From positions 4,073,501-4,137,500 of the forward strand of contig NZ_CP049783.1 of assembly GCF_015710975.1 (NCBI RefSeq): a stretch of DNA of 64,000 nucleotides. The letters run 5' to 3'. The translations under genes and the position numbers were made by a program. Under the pieces are notes generated by a model. It searched no databases. It was not told the DNA's origin and saw only the letters and a program-made list of their open reading frames with translations. The DNA comes from Paenibacillus polymyxa. GTDB taxonomy: Bacteria; Bacillota; Bacilli; Paenibacillales; Paenibacillaceae. Of this stretch, positions 7,453-17,394 are shown in pieces. How positions within the stretch are numbered: position 1 is the first letter of the stretch; each line of letters begins with the position of its first letter.

Positions 7453-10028
7453 TGGAGACAGGCAATTTAGTTGCCAAGGTCATTGTCGATGTACCTGCCA
7501 AGGATACAGATCGTACCTTCGATTATCTGATACCAGATTCCATGAGACCTTGGATTGAGCCAGGTAGTCGGGTAGCTGTGCCATTTGGCAAACGGACGGT
7601 GCAGGCTTTTGTTATCTCGGTAGTTCCAGCTGAAGAGCCGCCGAAATATAGGATGAGGGCGATTCAGGAGTTGCTGGATCTGGTACCGCCCTTATCTCCC
7701 GATTTGGTTGAACTGGGCAAATGGATGAGCGAGCGTTATGCTTGTAATCAAATTATGGCACTGCAAGTGATGATTCCTACCGCGCTTAAGGGCAAGGCGG
7801 AACGTTATATCTCCATTGCCGAACAGCAAGAGTCTACGAATCCACAGCGATCTATGCTGTCTAATCAGGGGGATGAGATCGAATGGGCCCTTCTGACTGA
7901 CGACGGTATGAGCGACCCGGCGGAGCGTCAGATTGTCAGCTTCATTCAGAATAAGGAGCAAGTCCCGTTGCAGCAACTTAGTAGACGTTTCCCCGAGGAG
8001 GCGGAGGTTATTAAATCGCTGTTACGCCGCGGAGTGCTTCAGGAAAGCCAGGTTATTAAAGACAAGCTTGGCAAAAAGACGATGAAAGCTGTTGATCTGG
8101 CTATCAGCATAGATGAAGCATCCATGGCACTGGAGCAATTTTCTGCCAAGGCGCAGCGTCAGCGGGAGGTACTTGCTTTTTTGCTGGAACGTAGCGAGTT
8201 TCTGCCTCTGCCGCTGAAGGAAGTTATGACCTCGTTAGGTGTATCAGCTGCGACGGTTAAGGCACTGGAAGATAAGGGCTATGTGTTACAGGAAGATGTT
8301 GAAGTGTTCCGCGATCCCTACCGGGGCAGACACTTCAAGCCTACAGACCCACTCCCTCTTACGGCAGAGCAGCAGTCGGTGTATGAACGGATTGTTCGTC
8401 AGCTGGACATGCGTGAGCAAGGAGCTTATTTGCTGCATGGAGTCACAGGGAGCGGTAAGACGGAAATCTATCTGCAGACCATTCAGCGCTGTATCGAGCA
8501 GAATCGCCAGGCGATTGTGCTCGTACCCGAAATATCATTAACTCCACAAATGGTCGAACGTTTCAAAGGACGTTTTGGCGACCAGGTCGCAGTGATGCAC
8601 AGTAGATTGTCCGGGGGAGAACGGTACGATGAGTGGCGCAAAATACGCGAAGGCCGTGTAAAAGTAGCGATTGGCGCTCGTTCAGCGGTATTTGCCCCTT
8701 TTCGTGAGCTAGGGCTCATTATTATGGATGAGGAGCACGAAACGTCCTATAAGCAGGAAGAGACACCCAAATACCATGCGCGTGATGTAGCCATTCGCAG
8801 AGCACACCAGCACGGGGCTGTCGTTATACTCGGTTCAGCTACACCGTCACTGGAAAGCTATTATGCTGCTCGCTCCCAAAGCAACGACGAGTTTGCGCCG
8901 CTACTGCTTGAAATGCCGACCCGCGCATTGGGGAACACGTTACCCGAAGTCCATATCATGGACATGCGTGAGGAGCTACGGGCCGGCAACCGCTCCATGT
9001 TCAGCCGCGCGTTGCATAATGGAATCGCAGAGCGATTAGAGCGTAAGGAGCAGACGGTATTACTGTTGAACCGGCGTGGTCACTCCACGTTCGTCATGTG
9101 CCGGAGCTGCGGCTATGTGGCGGGATGTCCGGATTGTGATATTTCGCTTACCTATCATCAGCGGTCGAACAATTTACGTTGTCATTATTGCGGCTATTCC
9201 GAGCCTGTACCTCAGACTTGCCCGGAATGCGGTAGTGAGCATATTCGTTACTTCGGTACAGGTACTCAGCGAGTGGAAGAAGAGTTGGCTAAGCTATTCC
9301 CTGGTATACGTGTTGTCCGAATGGATGTCGATACAACGACTGAAAAAAACGCTCATGAAAAGCTGCTTAAGCAATTTCGTGATAAAAAAGCAGACGTACT
9401 ACTGGGTACTCAAATGGTAGCCAAAGGGCTGGACTTTCCCGATGTAACGCTGGTAGGTGTCATTACTGCGGATTCTGCTCTTAATTTACCGGATTTTCGG
9501 GCTGCGGAAAAGACCTTTCAGCTGTTAACACAAGTAGCCGGGCGTGCTGGAAGGCATCAATTGCCGGGAGAAGTATTCGTACAATCCTACACTCCAGAGC
9601 ATTATTCGGTGGTTCATGCAAGCCGTCATGATTATTCATCTTTTGTGAGGGAAGAGTTGAAACACCGCCGTAATTTGCACTACCCGCCATATTGCCGACT
9701 TATTTTGGTGACCTTTTCTCATGAACAGCTTCCAGTGCTAGTCCGATTGGCTGAAAATTATTCAGCGACACTACAGGGACGAGCCAGACAACGGGGCTGG
9801 TTCGGGAATATGGACCGGCTTACATCGGATGTATTGGACATTTTGGGGCCAGTAGCTTCACCCATTTCGAGAATCAAGAATAGATACCGATTTCAATGTA
9901 TGATAAAATGGCGTGGAAATATCGACGCGATTGGTTTGGCTCAGCAAGTGGCTGATGAAATGGCCGAATCTGCACAGGCACAAAAGTTGCTGATTAGTCT
10001 GGATGTTGATCCGCAGATGCTAATGTAG
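7452..10028 (+). CDS. priA: Primosomal protein N' (replication restart helicase PriA)
   Basis: An 858-residue superfamily 2 helicase that reloads the replisome at stalled forks. It has Walker A GVTGSGKTEIY, the DEEH box in IMDEEHETSYK, and the eight-cysteine zinc region from CRSCGYVAGCPDC to CPECGS, then the helicase C-terminal motif TQVAGRAGR. It is longer than B. subtilis PriA (805) owing to a variable stretch between about 115 and 250. Translationally coupled to coaBC (TAATG). Confidence 0.95.
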   Translation: METGNLVAKVIVDVPAKDTDRTFDYLIPDSMRPWIEPGSRVAVPFGKRTVQAFVISVVPAEEPPKYRMRAIQELLDLVPPLSPDLVELGKWMSERYACNQIMALQVMIPTALKGKAERYISIAEQQESTNPQRSMLSNQGDEIEWALLTDDGMSDPAERQIVSFIQNKEQVPLQQLSRRFPEEAEVIKSLLRRGVLQESQVIKDKLGKKTMKAVDLAISIDEASMALEQFSAKAQRQREVLAFLLERSEFLPLPLKEVMTSLGVSAATVKALEDKGYVLQEDVEVFRDPYRGRHFKPTDPLPLTAEQQSVYERIVRQLDMREQGAYLLHGVTGSGKTEIYLQTIQRCIEQNRQAIVLVPEISLTPQMVERFKGRFGDQVAVMHSRLSGGERYDEWRKIREGRVKVAIGARSAVFAPFRELGLIIMDEEHETSYKQEETPKYHARDVAIRRAHQHGAVVILGSATPSLESYYAARSQSNDEFAPLLLEMPTRALGNTLPEVHIMDMREELRAGNRSMFSRALHNGIAERLERKEQTVLLLNRRGHSTFVMCRSCGYVAGCPDCDISLTYHQRSNNLRCHYCGYSEPVPQTCPECGSEHIRYFGTGTQRVEEELAKLFPGIRVVRMDVDTTTEKNAHEKLLKQFRDKKADVLLGTQMVAKGLDFPDVTLVGVITADSALNLPDFRAAEKTFQLLTQVAGRAGRHQLPGEVFVQSYTPEHYSVVHASRHDYSSFVREELKHRRNLHYPPYCRLILVTFSHEQLPVLVRLAENYSATLQGRARQRGWFGNMDRLTSDVLDILGPVASPISRIKNRYRFQCMIKWRGNIDAIGLAQQVADEMAESAQAQKLLISLDVDPQMLM

Positions 10029-10040
10029 AGTGTTAACACT
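10029..10040. repeat. Perfect 12-bp palindrome AGTGTTAACACT
   Basis: Starts at the base after the priA stop codon in the 132-base gap before def. It could be an operator for the def-fmt-rsmB group. No known regulator is inferred. Confidence 0.4.
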
Positions 10041-10160
10041 AAAGTTATTCGCACAATTGATGCGGACAAGCCGTCCGTACATAGGATAATGTAGCAGTCG
10101 CTTTTGTGATGAATACAGTAAAGCCTAAATGAAGGAAAAAGAGGAAGGTGTTCTGTTGTC

Positions 10161-10658
10161 ATGTCAATTAGAATTATAGTGTTGGAGCCGGATGACGTAT
10201 TGCACAAAGTAGCGAAGGAAGTTACTAAAGTTACGCCTAATGTGCAAAAGCTGCTGGACGATATGGCAGATACGATGTATGAAGCGGAAGGAGTAGGTCT
10301 AGCTGCTCCACAAGTAGGTATTTTGAAGCGGCTCATCGTCGTAGATGCTGGAGATGAGCATGGCTTGATAAAAATGATCAATCCAGAAATTGTGGCCGAA
10401 GAAGGAGAGCAACTGGGACCTGAAGGCTGCCTAAGTATTCCAGGGTTGAACGGGGATGTACGTCGTGCCGAGAAGGTTACAGTCAAGGGACTGGATCGCG
10501 AGGGCAAGGCTATTACCGTTACAGCGACAGGGTTGCTTTCTCGTGCTTTTCAGCATGAAATTGATCATCTAAATGGAGTATTGTTCACGGATATTGCAGA
10601 AAAAGTATATGAGGTTGCTCTGGAACAGCCAGGACCGAACCGTCAGACAGGGGAGTGA
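10161..10658 (+). CDS. def: Peptide deformylase
   Basis: Removes the formyl group from nascent N-terminal methionine. All three family motifs are present: GVGLAAPQVG, EGCLS and QHEIDH, which supply the metal-binding Cys and two His plus the catalytic Glu. At 165 residues it is the short type-1-like form. The start is supported by GAGGAAGGTG. fmt follows after 6 bases, giving the usual def-fmt pair that removes and adds the formyl group. Confidence 0.96.
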   Translation: MSIRIIVLEPDDVLHKVAKEVTKVTPNVQKLLDDMADTMYEAEGVGLAAPQVGILKRLIVVDAGDEHGLIKMINPEIVAEEGEQLGPEGCLSIPGLNGDVRRAEKVTVKGLDREGKAITVTATGLLSRAFQHEIDHLNGVLFTDIAEKVYEVALEQPGPNRQTGE

Positions 10659-10664
10659 GGTTCG

Positions 10665-11624
10665 ATGAGCCAAGACATTCGTATTATCTTTATGGGTACA
10701 CCTGAATTTGCAGTCCCATCGCTGAACATGTTGCTGGACAACGGATATAACGTGGTCGGTGTAATTACTCAGCCGGATAAGCCACAGGGACGGAAAAAAA
10801 TATTGACGTCTACACCAGTCAAGGAAGCGGCTGAGAAGCGCGGATTGCCTGTGCTGCAACCGACACGCCTGCGTCAACCGGAAGCGGTAGCTCAGGTGGC
10901 GGAATTGCGTCCCGATCTAATCGTAACCGCAGCTTATGGACAAATTTTGCCTAAATCCGTATTAGACCTGCCTCGTTTCGGCTGTCTGAATGTGCATGGT
11001 TCGTTACTTCCCCGATATCGGGGAGGTGCACCGATCCAGCGTGCGATTATTAACGGTGAAACTGTGACAGGTGTGACGCTAATGTATATGGCGGAAGGGC
11101 TGGACACCGGCGATATGATATCGCGGGTTGAGGTGGCTATAGAGCCGGAGGATACATCGGGCACAATTTTTGAAAAGCTAAGTGTAGCCGGAGCTAGACT
11201 TTTGCAGGACGAGCTGCCCAAGTTGCTGGCAGGGCAATCAGACCGTACGCCGCAAAATGAGGACGAGGCGACCTATGCCCCGAACCTGAACCGTGATGAT
11301 GAGCGCATTACATGGAGTGATAATGCAGAGCAAATATACAACCGGATTCGCGGTCTGGTTCCTTTTTCTGGCGCGTTTACACTTTGGGAGAACAATGTTT
11401 TTAAAATATGGGCTGCGGAGCAGCCTTCCATAAATAATGAAGCGAGTGGCTCAAATGCTCCAGCACCAGGCACGGTTCTTCAATTAACCGCCCGTGGCAT
11501 TGAGGTGCAGACAGGCGAAGGCACTCTCTGGCTGACCCAGGTTCAACCGGCAGGCAAGAAGGTTATGGAAGCCGGAACCTTTGCACGCGGCGGACAGATG
11601 AAGCCCGGCACGGTGCTCGGATGA
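10665..11624 (+). CDS. fmt: Methionyl-tRNA formyltransferase
   Basis: Transfers a formyl group from 10-formyl-THF to initiator Met-tRNA. The N-terminal catalytic domain includes MGTPEFAVPSL and the HGSLLPRYRGGAPIQ loop that carries the catalytic Asn/His/Asp environment. The C-terminal OB-like domain follows. Its 319 residues are normal for the family. Its stop overlaps the rsmB ATG (ATGA). Confidence 0.96.
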   Translation: MSQDIRIIFMGTPEFAVPSLNMLLDNGYNVVGVITQPDKPQGRKKILTSTPVKEAAEKRGLPVLQPTRLRQPEAVAQVAELRPDLIVTAAYGQILPKSVLDLPRFGCLNVHGSLLPRYRGGAPIQRAIINGETVTGVTLMYMAEGLDTGDMISRVEVAIEPEDTSGTIFEKLSVAGARLLQDELPKLLAGQSDRTPQNEDEATYAPNLNRDDERITWSDNAEQIYNRIRGLVPFSGAFTLWENNVFKIWAAEQPSINNEASGSNAPAPGTVLQLTARGIEVQTGEGTLWLTQVQPAGKKVMEAGTFARGGQMKPGTVLG

Positions 11625-13035
11625 GCGGGGGACACTCCCGTCAGGGAGACCAACGCAAGGGAGTGGGGACCAGATCCGACAAAACTCGCAAACAGACGGC
11701 GCGGGAAGTTGCACTTGACGTGCTGACCGGTGTGGAGCAAGAGGGCGCGTATAGCAATCTTGAGCTCAATCGCCGGCTTCAGCAGGCAGGTTTATCTGCA
11801 AGTGATGTTGGTTTGACGACGGAACTTGTATACGGTACAGTGGCACGCCGAAATACACTGGATTATTTTTTGAATAAATTTGTTCAAAAAGGAACGGCCA
11901 AGCTTCAGCCTTGGGTACGTTCGTTGCTGCGGATGAGCGTATATCAGCTGGTGTATCTGGATCGAGTTCCGGATCATGCAGTTGTTAGTGAAGCAGTGAC
12001 CATTGCCAAGCGGCGCGGGCATCAGGGGATTTCCGGTATGGTCAATGGCGTCCTTCGCAGCATGCTGCGTGAGTCGAACAAGCTGCGTATTCCTGACGGT
12101 TTGTCAGCAGAGGAACGGATTTCGTTAGAACATTCCCATCCACAGTGGCTAGTTAAGCGCTGGATCAAGCAATACGGTACCGATACAGCTGAGGCTATCT
12201 GCAAGGCTAATAACGAGCCCCTGCAGTCAGCGTGCGAGTGAATACGACGATGACCAGTCGTGATCAGCTGCTGGACGAGATGATTGCAAAAGGGATTGAT
12301 GCCGTTCCTTCGGCCGTTAGCCCCTATGGGATTGTTGTTCGTAGCGGCGGAAATATGGCGCTTACCTCGTGGTATACGGACGGATTGTTGTCTGTACAGG
12401 ATGAAAGCTCCATGCTTGTTGCTGAAGCGGTCGCTCCTGAGCCTGGCATGGCAGTGCTGGACTGCTGCGCAGCTCCAGGCGGCAAAACAGCTCATATGGC
12501 TGAGTTGATGAAGGATCGCGGCCGGATCGTTGCAAACGATCTGCATGCCCATAAGCATCAACTAATCCGTGAGCAAGCGAATCGGCTTGGTCTAGACGCT
12601 GTTGAGACGGTTACTGGTGATGCGTTGGATCTAAAGGAACGATATGCTCCGGCTTCTTTTGACCGTATTTTGCTGGATGCGCCATGCTCGGGCTTTGGGG
12701 TGATTCGCCGTAAACCTGATCTGCGTTGGAGCAAAACTGCGCAGGATGTTCGCGACATTACTCAACTGCAGCACGAGTTGCTGGATAGTGTGGCCGGACT
12801 ATTGAAGCCGGGTGGTATTCTGGTATACAGTACTTGCACGATTGAGCCTGACGAAAATGAAGGACAATTGGCTCGGTTTTTAAGCGAACATCCAGAGTAT
12901 GAGTTGGCAAAGGATCATTCTTTTCCAGCCGTGAGTCATGAAATGGATGGTATACAGAAAGGCTCGGTACAGCTGTTACCGCAGCATTTTCACAGTGACG
13001 GATTTTATATTGCGCGTCTGCGCCGGGTAAAGTAG
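11621..13035 (+). pseudogene. rsmB: 16S rRNA m5C967 methyltransferase, broken by a -1 frameshift
   Basis: The first reading frame (11621-12241) holds the NusB-like RNA-binding domain (TAREVALDVLTGVE, VSEAVTIAKRRG). The second, from about 12232, holds the SAM methyltransferase domain with LDCCAAPGGKTAHMAE, DAPCSGFGVIRRKPD and the STCTIEPDENE catalytic cysteine. The frames separate at the C run 12218-12221. One extra C restores NEPPAVSVRVNTTM, the family sequence, and a single protein of about 471 residues. This is the same kind of lesion as in gmk, so a sequence error is likely. Confidence 0.9.
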
Positions 13036-13080
13036 CTCGGAAGAGAATTCCAGGTAGCTGCCCACCAGTATTTCCACAAT

Positions 13081-13106
13081 CCGCCGGACACTTCCGGCGG
13101 TTTTTT
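13081..13106 (+). terminator. Rho-independent terminator after rsmB
   Basis: Stem CCGCCGGA/TCCGGCGG with a short loop and six T. Confidence 0.92.
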
Positions 13107-13124
13107 GCATGAAGATGAAAAATT

Positions 13125-13153
13125 TTTACCCCCTCAGGGATTTGTGCTAAAAT
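13125..13153 (+). promoter_or_regulatory. Possible sigma-A promoter of rlmN
   Basis: Extended -10 TGCTAAAAT (13145-13153) with a weak -35 TTTACC 17 bases before the TAAAAT. It follows directly on the rsmB terminator, so a new transcript is expected here. Confidence 0.4.
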
Positions 13154-13221
13154 AGGAAGAATGAAAAACACTGTCTGTGATTAAACAGAACTTAATGAAG
13201 AAGGAACGGGTGCAAATATTG

Positions 13222-14262
13222 ATGAAACCTTTTATATATGATTTAACACTGGAAGAGCTTCAGGACTGGGCCAAAAACAACGGTGAGCCTGCCTTTCGGG
13301 GAGGACAAATTTTTGACTGGCTGTATGTAAAGCGGGTCAATAATTTCAGTGAGATGACGAATTTGTCCAAGGGGCTGAGAGAAAAGCTGGAGGAGCAATT
13401 CAGTTTTGTGACGCTTCACGAAATAACAAAGTTGGAATCGAAAGATGGGACTGTTAAATTTCTGTTTGGCTTACACGATGACCATGCTATTGAGACGGTT
13501 ATCATGAGACATAATTACGGAAACAGTATTTGTGTAACGACTCAAGTGGGTTGCCGGATTGGCTGTACTTTTTGTGCCTCGACGCTTGGGGGTCTCAAAA
13601 GAAACCTGACGGCTGGCGAAATTACGGCACAGGTGGTGCAGGCTCAGAAAATTCTGGATAAAACGAATGAACGAGTGAGCAGTATTGTGATTATGGGCTC
13701 GGGTGAGCCTTTTGAAAACTATGAAGCGACAATGACGTTTTTGCGTACAATGATTCATGAAAAGGGCCTGAATATTGGTCAACGTCATATTACGGTGTCA
13801 ACCAGCGGCATTGTGCCCAATATTTATAAATTTGCTGACGAGGATACACAGATTAATCTGGCAATATCCATCCATGCGCCCAATGATGCGCTGCGTTCGA
13901 AGCTGATGCCTGTAAATCGGCGTTATCCTTTTAAGGATGTTATGGATTCTCTTCGTTATTATCTTGCTAAGACGGGGCGGAGAATTTCGTTCGAATATGC
14001 CTTGATCGGTGGAGTAAACGACCAGGCAGAACATGCTGAAGAGCTTGCGGATGTGTTGAAGGACATGCTGTGTCACGTCAATTTGATTCCAGTCAACCAT
14101 GTGCCTGAGCGCAAGTATGTGCGCACATCGCGCAGCGATATTTTTAATTTTCAACGTATTCTTGCCGAAAAAGGCGTCAATGTGACGATCCGGCGTGAAC
14201 AGGGTCACGATATTGCCGCTGCCTGCGGTCAGTTGCGTGCAAAGCATATGGAGTTGGGGTGA
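13222..14262 (+). CDS. rlmN: 23S rRNA/tRNA adenine-C2 methyltransferase RlmN
   Basis: Radical-SAM enzyme that methylates A2503 of 23S rRNA and A37 of some tRNAs. The [4Fe-4S] motif is GCRIGCTFC (about 112-119), and the second catalytic cysteine lies in AAACGQL near the C-terminus. The start [13 protein letters not shown] at 13222 gives 346 residues. It is preceded by AAGAAGGAACGG. The in-frame ATG/ATT region upstream adds non-family residues. Confidence 0.94.
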   Translation: MKPFIYDLTLEELQDWAKNNGEPAFRGGQIFDWLYVKRVNNFSEMTNLSKGLREKLEEQFSFVTLHEITKLESKDGTVKFLFGLHDDHAIETVIMRHNYGNSICVTTQVGCRIGCTFCASTLGGLKRNLTAGEITAQVVQAQKILDKTNERVSSIVIMGSGEPFENYEATMTFLRTMIHEKGLNIGQRHITVSTSGIVPNIYKFADEDTQINLAISIHAPNDALRSKLMPVNRRYPFKDVMDSLRYYLAKTGRRISFEYALIGGVNDQAEHAEELADVLKDMLCHVNLIPVNHVPERKYVRTSRSDIFNFQRILAEKGVNVTIRREQGHDIAAACGQLRAKHMELG

Positions 14263-14268
14263 AACCAT

Positions 14269-15045
14269 TTGATCAAAACAGTTCATGTCAGCCATGTCGG
14301 ACGTGTGCGTTCGGTAAATGAGGATTCTGCCTGGATCAGGCACTTGGAGCAAGGCTATATTCTTGGAATTGTTGCCGATGGTATGGGAGGGCATCTGGCC
14401 GGTGATACGGCCAGCCGCCTTGCGGTAGAGACACTTGCCGCTGATTTGGCGACGCTGGAGAGCGGATTATCCGCACATTCTTTGACGGCGGCGCTCAGCG
14501 ACGCTATTTTGCATGCCAATGAAGTCATCTTCCAAACGGCTGCGCGCGATGACCAGTATCATAATATGGGAACGACGGTTGTTGCCGTGTTGCTCAATGA
14601 TGCATCTGGAATTATCGGACATATTGGTGACAGTCGCGCCTATGTCATATCCAAAGGAACGGTACGTCAGCTTACAGAAGACCATACTTTGGTTAATGAG
14701 TTGTTCAAAAACGGTCAGATCAGTAAGGAAGAGCGGGAGAACCATCCCCGTCGCAATGTGCTGACACGGGCATTGGGCACTGATTCCGAGGTGAAGGTGG
14801 ACATTGACACCATTACGCTGGAAAAAGGCGATGTACTATTACTATGCAGTGACGGATTAAGCAATTTGGTAACAGAAGAACAGATCAGTAAGGTAGTAGG
14901 TGCCGCAGAAAATCCTTTGGAGGAACGTGCGGATCGTCTGCTACATCTGGCGCTGCTTGCCGGTGGAGACGATAACATTACTGTAGCTTTGTTTGAATTG
15001 CCCGACAACACGGTTTCATTGAGTGAAAAGGGGTGTGAAGCATGA
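14269..15045 (+). CDS. prpC: PP2C-type Ser/Thr protein phosphatase (PrpC/Stp)
   Basis: A 258-residue metal-dependent phosphatase that reverses PrkC phosphorylation. Metal-binding motifs are visible: SVNEDSAW, VADGMGGH, GHIGDSRAY, LCSDGLSN and GGDDNIT. The TTG start has GGGGTG upstream, within the end of rlmN. Its stop overlaps the prkC ATG, so the phosphatase-kinase pair is translationally coupled. Confidence 0.95.
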   Translation: MIKTVHVSHVGRVRSVNEDSAWIRHLEQGYILGIVADGMGGHLAGDTASRLAVETLAADLATLESGLSAHSLTAALSDAILHANEVIFQTAARDDQYHNMGTTVVAVLLNDASGIIGHIGDSRAYVISKGTVRQLTEDHTLVNELFKNGQISKEERENHPRRNVLTRALGTDSEVKVDIDTITLEKGDVLLLCSDGLSNLVTEEQISKVVGAAENPLEERADRLLHLALLAGGDDNITVALFELPDNTVSLSEKGCEA

Positions 15046-17321
15046 TCGGGCACCTGCTTGGGGGAAGGTACGAAATTATTGAGCGCATCGGTGGCGGCGG
15101 TATGGCGCTGGTGTATAAGGCTCAAGACATTTTGCTGAATCGCAATGTCGCGGTAAAAGTGTTGCGTCAGCAATTTGTTCATGATGAGGAATTTATTCGC
15201 CGGTTTCGGCGTGAGGCACAGTCAGCGGCCTCGCTTTCTCATTCGAACGTGGTCAGTATTTATGATGTCGGCCAAGAGGATGAAATCCATTATATTGTAA
15301 TGGAGTGCGTTGAAGGCAAAAATTTGAATGAAATTATTAAAGAACGTGCGCCATTACAAGTGGATGAAGCAGTGCGGATTGCTTCCCAGATTTGTGATGC
15401 GCTGGAGCATGCCCACCAAAATCAGATTATTCACCGGGACATTAAGCCTCATAATATCTTAATTGGACGTAATGGACGGGTTAAGGTAACCGATTTTGGG
15501 ATTGCTCGAGCTGTTACGTCAACGACAATTACTCAGACAGGTTCTGTTGTGGGTTCTGTTCATTATTTTTCACCTGAGCATGCAAAGGGTGTCATTACCG
15601 GCGAAAAATCGGACTTATATTCTTTAGGTATTGTCTTATATCAAATGCTAACGGCACAGCTTCCTTTTCTGGGAGAAAGCCCAATTAGTGTGGCACTCAA
15701 ACATTTGCAAGAGGAATTTGAGGAACCGCGTAAAATTAATCCGTTGATTCCGCAAAGTGTAGAAAATGTCATTCTGAAATCGATGCGTAAAAATCCGGAG
15801 GAACGTTACCAATCAGCAGACGAAATGCTAAGGGATTTGGAGACTTGTCTGCTACCGGGGCGGCGCAATGAATCCAAGCTGGAGTTTACACATTTGGATG
15901 ATGAGGACCAAACGCGGGTTATCCCAGCTATTAAGCCTCAACAATTAGGTGTGTCTTCCAGTGGTGACGATGTGCCTGTCCAACCTCGGGAGTCTGAACA
16001 GCTTCCGAACAAGCAAACGTCCAAGAAAAATAGAAAAAAAACGATCTTCTGGGTAACACTAGTGTTGGTACTACTTTTGTGCATGGGCGGCGTGGTGTAC
16101 TATGTGCAAAGTGTGCTTGTCGTACCTGAGGTGAAAGTACCAAGTGTACTGACACAAACAGAAGACCAAGCGAAGGTCACTCTAAGTAAAGCAGGACTAG
16201 TCATTGATGATCCAATCCAGCATGAATATAAAGAGGGGATTGCACCGGGAGTTGTTTTTTATCAAAGCTACCCTGAAGGTTCTTTAGTCAAGGAAGGAAC
16301 GGAGATTAGTCTGAAAGTCGGGATTGCCAAGCCGCTCACCCCGATGCCAGATGTCAAAGGACAAAGCTACGAGAATGCTGTCAAGCTACTGACCGCCCAG
16401 CAGATTAAGGAAACACAGATTCAGCAAAATGAGCAGTTCAGTGATCAGGCTGAAGGAACCGTCATTAGTCAGACACCTGCTGCAAATGAGCCATTTGATA
16501 AGGATTCGGTTCAGGTAGTGCTCACCGTCAGCAAAGGCGCTGCCACTGTTAAAATGCCGAATCTTGTAGGGATGACGCAGAGCCAGGCGGAAAATGAGGT
16601 CAAAAAGGCGGGGCTGAAGGTTGGCTCAATTAAAGAGGAATTTAGCTATGAGCAGGATAAAGGAAAAGTAACCAAACAATGGCCTTCAGAGGCGGGCAGT
16701 GATCTGCCCCCAAATACGGAAATTACGTTTTATGTAAGTACGGGTTACCCGCCAGAAGCGATTACGTTACCGTTTAATGTACCTGTGGCGCCGAAGGAAG
16801 AGGGCAAAAACAGTAAAATTCGTATCACTTATACAGATGCACGTGGAGAAAATCAGGAGTGGGGCAGCCGTACGATTAATACGACACAGGTGTTTACGAT
16901 CAACCTGCTGATGGCCCCTAACAAAGACAGTGTCGTCTCCGTATTTAGAGATGGTGCTTTTGTTGACACGTATCCTGTTTCTTATATTGATGCAAAAAAT
17001 GGAACGGTGACGATGCCTCAAATTGCTCCACCTGCAGGAACATCACCGACTGATACATCTGGTGGTACTTCCTCACCGAATGGAAGTGGAAACGGTGAGG
17101 AAGGAAACAGCGGGGAATCTTCTAACGATAGTGGTAATGGTGGAGGCGACTCTAACAACCAGGAGGGGACAGAAGGCGATGGTGATCCTTCTGCTTTTGC
17201 CCCAGGAACCGATTCCTCAGGAGTTACGCGCAGTGAGTTGGCGGTTAGCAAAAAAAACAACCCCGGTCACGGTTCCCGCAAAAAGAAGGACAAAGTGATC
17301 GAGGCTGTGCAGCATCAGTAA
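15042..17321 (+). CDS. prkC: PASTA-domain Ser/Thr protein kinase PrkC
   Basis: Membrane kinase that senses muropeptides or lipid II and controls germination and cell-wall genes in Bacillus. The kinase domain occupies about 10-270 with VAVKVL, HRDIKPHN and DFGIARA. One membrane segment lies at about 329-351. Three extracellular PASTA repeats follow to about 570. The unusual tail has a further globular part, then a Gly/Ser/Asn-rich low-complexity run and a basic end. It is 759 residues, about 110 more than B. subtilis PrkC. Confidence 0.95.
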   Translation: MIGHLLGGRYEIIERIGGGGMALVYKAQDILLNRNVAVKVLRQQFVHDEEFIRRFRREAQSAASLSHSNVVSIYDVGQEDEIHYIVMECVEGKNLNEIIKERAPLQVDEAVRIASQICDALEHAHQNQIIHRDIKPHNILIGRNGRVKVTDFGIARAVTSTTITQTGSVVGSVHYFSPEHAKGVITGEKSDLYSLGIVLYQMLTAQLPFLGESPISVALKHLQEEFEEPRKINPLIPQSVENVILKSMRKNPEERYQSADEMLRDLETCLLPGRRNESKLEFTHLDDEDQTRVIPAIKPQQLGVSSSGDDVPVQPRESEQLPNKQTSKKNRKKTIFWVTLVLVLLLCMGGVVYYVQSVLVVPEVKVPSVLTQTEDQAKVTLSKAGLVIDDPIQHEYKEGIAPGVVFYQSYPEGSLVKEGTEISLKVGIAKPLTPMPDVKGQSYENAVKLLTAQQIKETQIQQNEQFSDQAEGTVISQTPAANEPFDKDSVQVVLTVSKGAATVKMPNLVGMTQSQAENEVKKAGLKVGSIKEEFSYEQDKGKVTKQWPSEAGSDLPPNTEITFYVSTGYPPEAITLPFNVPVAPKEEGKNSKIRITYTDARGENQEWGSRTINTTQVFTINLLMAPNKDSVVSVFRDGAFVDTYPVSYIDAKNGTVTMPQIAPPAGTSPTDTSGGTSSPNGSGNGEEGNSGESSNDSGNGGGDSNNQEGTEGDGDPSAFAPGTDSSGVTRSELAVSKKNNPGHGSRKKKDKVIEAVQHQ

Positions 17322-17394
17322 ACTTACTAGAGAAAGAAGCTTAACCTGTTCCACACAATGAAACTTGAACATTATGAAGGAGGACATCTTACAC

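Noticed and set aside
9941..10507. 188-codon minus-strand frame over the priA end and def
   Set aside because: Covers conserved def motifs on the other strand. Serine-rich shadow frame.
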